Translations under genes and position numbers: made by a program
Source: Magnetococcales bacterium
GTDB lineage: Bacteria; Pseudomonadota; Magnetococcia; Magnetococcales; Magnetaquicoccaceae
DNA length: 37,642 nt
NCBI GenBank assembly: GCA_015234115.1
Contig: JADFWP010000024.1
Span: 1-37,642 of the forward strand
Reading direction: 5' to 3'
The notes under the pieces: model-generated
What the model was told of the DNA's origin: nothing
Seen by the model: only the letters and a program-made list of their open reading frames with translations
Databases searched by the model: none
Shown here: positions 35,538 to 37,642 of the stretch, one piece after another
How positions within the stretch are numbered: position 1 is the stretch's first letter
How the letters are laid out: each line of letters opens with the position of its first letter

Positions 35538-36722
35538 ATGCGCCCATTGCGGATCGTCACCTTTTCCACGCTGTTTCCCCATGCGGCCCATCCCCTGCAT
35601 GGCATCTTCGTGGCCGAGCGGCTGCGTCATCTGGTGGCTTCCGGCGCCGTCGAAGCCAAGGTGATCGCCCCGGTCCCCTGGTTTTTCGTCGCCCATCCCC
35701 GGCTCAACAAATACGCCTGGCTGGGCAAGATGGCCCCGCGCCATGAGCAGCACGCGGGCATCGAGGTGCGTCATCCCCGTTATTTCCTGCTGCCGAAAAT
35801 CGGCATGACCAGTGCCCCCCTTTTTCTCGCCCTGGGGGCCGCCCCCGAATTCAGACGATTGCTGGCCGAGGGATTCGATTTTGATCTGATCGATGCCCAT
35901 TATTTCTACCCCGACGGGATCGCGGCCTGGCTGCTTGGGCGTCAGTTGGGCAAGCCGGTGGTGATCACCGCGCGTGGCAGCGATCTCAACCAGATCCCGA
36001 ACCATCCGCTGCTGAAAAAAATGATCGCCTTCACCGCCCGCCGGGCCGATGGCCTGATCACGGTGAGCACAGCCCTGAAACAGGTGCTGACCGGCATGGG
36101 GATTGCCGACTCGCGCGTGACGGTGCTGCGCAACGGCGTGGATCTGGAGCGGTTCGCGCCTGTGGACCGGGAGGCGGCCCGTGCCCGGCTGGGCTGGAGG
36201 CGACCCACGATCCTCTCGGTGGGCTTTCTCATCGAGCGCAAGGGCCATGACCTGATCCTGCGCGCCTTGCAGGCGTTGCCGGAGCTGGATCTGGCGATCA
36301 TCGGCGACGGCCCCCTGCGGGAGCGTCTGCCCGCCCTGGCCCGCGAGTTGGGCGTTGCCGAACGGGTTCATTTCGTGGGCGCCGTGGCCCAGGACCAGTT
36401 GAAAGACTATTATTCGGCAGGGGAGGCGTTGGTACTCGCTTCGGACCGGGAAGGGTGGGCCAATGTGCTGCTGGAGGCCATGGCCTGCGGCACCCGTGTG
36501 GCTGCCACCCGCGTCTGGGGTGCGCCCGAAGCGGTCACCACCCCGGCAGCCGGATTGCTGTTCGATGCCCGCACCCCGACCGGCATTGCCACGGCGGTGC
36601 GCACCCTTTTGTCGATCCCCCCCGACCGGGAAGCCACCCGTCGCCATGCGGAATGCTTCTCCTGGGAGGCCACCACTTTGGGACAATTGCAACGGTTTCG
36701 GGAGATTCTGGAACAGCGATGA
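35538..36722 (+). CDS. Group 4 glycosyltransferase (GT-B fold, TuaC-like)
   Basis: A 394-residue GT-B enzyme. The acceptor half starts RIVTFSTLFPHAAHPLHGIFVAERL and includes DLIDAHYFYPDGIAAW and VVITARGSDLN. The donor half has TVLRNGVDLERFAP, ILSVGFLIERKGHDLIL, LAIIGDGPLRERL and the E-x7-E motif region REGWANVLLEAMACG, which contacts the nucleotide sugar. It is likely cytoplasmic or membrane-associated and involved in surface polysaccharide. It starts 38 bp after hda, and its stop overlaps the HPP-family start (ATGA). Sugar specificity cannot be inferred. Confidence 0.88.
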   Translation: MRPLRIVTFSTLFPHAAHPLHGIFVAERLRHLVASGAVEAKVIAPVPWFFVAHPRLNKYAWLGKMAPRHEQHAGIEVRHPRYFLLPKIGMTSAPLFLALGAAPEFRRLLAEGFDFDLIDAHYFYPDGIAAWLLGRQLGKPVVITARGSDLNQIPNHPLLKKMIAFTARRADGLITVSTALKQVLTGMGIADSRVTVLRNGVDLERFAPVDREAARARLGWRRPTILSVGFLIERKGHDLILRALQALPELDLAIIGDGPLRERLPALARELGVAERVHFVGAVAQDQLKDYYSAGEALVLASDREGWANVLLEAMACGTRVAATRVWGAPEAVTTPAAGLLFDARTPTGIATAVRTLLSIPPDREATRRHAECFSWEATTLGQLQRFREILEQR

Positions 36723-37306
36723 ACATGGATCCGAAAATATCGAGACTCTCGGTACAACCTGCGCCCATTTTATCCCTGCTTGCCAAAATGCGCGGCGATC
36801 TGCCTGCTCCCGCGCGGGCGGCCTGGCCGGAAATCTTCTGGTCCTGGCTGGGATCGCTGTTGGGCATCCTGCTGGTGGCCGCGTTGGACCGGCTGTTGTT
36901 CCAGGATACGGAACGGATGCTGCTGATCGGCAGCTTCGGCGCCTCGGCGGTATTGATCTATGGCGCCCCCTCCAGTCCCCTGGCCCAGCCGCGCAATCTG
37001 TTGCTGGGCCATTTTGTCTCGGCCCTGATCGGCGTCGCCTGCGCCCAACTGCTTCCCCAGCAGAGCTGGCTCGCCGCACCGCTGGCGGTTTCGGGCGCCA
37101 TTGCCCTCATGCAACTCACCCGCTCCCTCCACCCTCCGGGCGGCGCCACCGCCCTGATCGCGGTCATCGGCTCCGAACAGATCCACGCATTGGGATTTCT
37201 CTACGCCTTTCTGCCGGTTCTGTCCGGTGCGGCCTTGATGCTCGCGGTGGCTCTGCTGCTCAACAATCTCGTGCCAACCCGCCGCTATCCGTTGTGGTGG
37301 TGGTGA
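36719..37306 (+). CDS. HPP family membrane protein
   Basis: A 195-residue integral membrane protein with four helices. SLHPPGGATALIAVIGS holds the family HPP motif; MLLIGSFGASAVLIYGAPSSPLAQPRNLLLGHFVSALIG is the conserved first half. HPP proteins have been linked to nitrite transport in cyanobacteria and chloroplasts, but that may not extend to all members. The ATG at 36719 overlaps the glycosyltransferase stop. Confidence 0.88.
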   Translation: MNMDPKISRLSVQPAPILSLLAKMRGDLPAPARAAWPEIFWSWLGSLLGILLVAALDRLLFQDTERMLLIGSFGASAVLIYGAPSSPLAQPRNLLLGHFVSALIGVACAQLLPQQSWLAAPLAVSGAIALMQLTRSLHPPGGATALIAVIGSEQIHALGFLYAFLPVLSGAALMLAVALLLNNLVPTRRYPLWWW

Positions 37307-37319
37307 TCCCTGCAAATTA

Positions 37320-37452
37320 TTGAAAGAAAAGAGAGGGTCTGGGGGATTCTTCCCCCAGGGTTTTGACTTTAAACAAAAAAATCTTGAAAATTTTTTCTTT
37401 CAAAGTCAAAACCCTGGGGGAAGAATCCCCCAGACCCTCTCTTTTCTTTCAA
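37320..37452. repeat. Long perfect inverted repeat, 51-bp arms with nested palindromes
   Basis: Arms 37320-37370 and 37402-37452 are exact reverse complements over 51 positions, separated by a 31-nt AT-rich loop. Each arm itself contains a hairpin, CTGGGGGA-TTCT-TCCCCCAG (37339-37358 in the left arm). It lies 13 bp after the HPP gene. No open frame spans it. It could be a MITE-like miniature element, an intergenic repeat family, or a strong transcription barrier. Confidence 0.9.
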
Positions 37453-37552
37453 TGGGTTAGGCCGGAATGAAGTCCGGTATTGTACCGACCCTGGAACCAT
37501 GTTAGCATCATCATATTAAATGTGCCACATCAAACTGATGAACAAAGGCCCT

Positions 37553-37642
37553 ATGAAACCGAAACATTTTATCGTAATCCTGACCGGGTTGGCCATCATT
37601 CACACCTCTATGGCAGGCCATGCGACAGAAAATGCAACCGAA
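37553..37642 (+). CDS. Exported protein, N-terminal fragment cut by window end
   Basis: ATG 37553, with AAAGG 4 nt upstream, opens a frame that runs off the window after 30 codons. It reads MKPKHFIVILTGLAIIHTSMAGHA, a clear Sec signal peptide with likely cleavage near AGHA. Too little remains for a family call. Confidence 0.65.
   Translation, partial: MKPKHFIVILTGLAIIHTSMAGHATENATE

Overview
The window is proteobacterial chromosome. Most of it is GC-rich (a 60-base sample at 19501 is 43/60 G+C). The block purM/purN, DUF2066 protein and Hda-type DnaA paralogue, together with heavy two-component and GGDEF/EAL signalling, suggests an alphaproteobacterium or a magnetotactic relative such as Magnetococcales. 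That placement is inference; no rRNA, tRNA or magnetosome gene is visible.

Layout. (1) 0.2-8.6 kb: a SapC-family protein gene, then a minus-strand operon running from 8591 down to 1741. It encodes two small uncharacterised proteins, a serralysin-type zinc metalloprotease with RTX repeats, a type I secretion ABC exporter with a degenerate C39 domain, and a membrane fusion protein that carries an N-terminal cyclic-nucleotide-binding domain. (2) 9.3-11.0 kb: an ankyrin-repeat protein and a membrane protein gene interrupted by an in-frame TAG. (3) 11.2-17.5 kb: an AT-richer, tightly coupled minus-strand operon. Its gene content matches the Campylobacter jejuni cj1415-cj1420 O-methyl phosphoramidate (MeOPN) pathway: CDP-amidate kinase-like, methyltransferase, glutamine kinase-like, gamma-glutamyl-CDP-amidate hydrolase-like and phosphoglutamine cytidylyltransferase-like. 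It is headed by a sulfotransferase-fold protein. This is the most interesting locus in the window. (4) 18.4-20.9 kb: modABC molybdate importer. (5) 20.9-29.2 kb: a very large hybrid histidine kinase (six receiver domains, two kinase cores, one HPt) divergent from a membrane GGDEF-EAL protein. (6) 29.3-32.1 kb: a PDZ protein and purN/purM. (7) 32.2-37.3 kb, plus strand: DUF2066 protein, atypical nucleotidyltransferase, Hda, group 4 glycosyltransferase, HPP membrane protein. A 51-nt perfect inverted repeat and the start of a further exported protein close the window.

How the parts work together. In region 1 the protease is probably the cargo of the adjacent exporter; the outer-membrane TolC partner is not here. 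In region 3 the predicted flow is glutamine to glutamine phosphate to CDP-glutamine to CDP-amidate to 3'-phospho-CDP-amidate, then methylation and transfer to a surface glycan. The 3'-phosphorylated donor resembles PAPS, which makes the sulfotransferase-like protein a candidate transferase. Assignments rest on reading protein motifs by eye; no database search was run.
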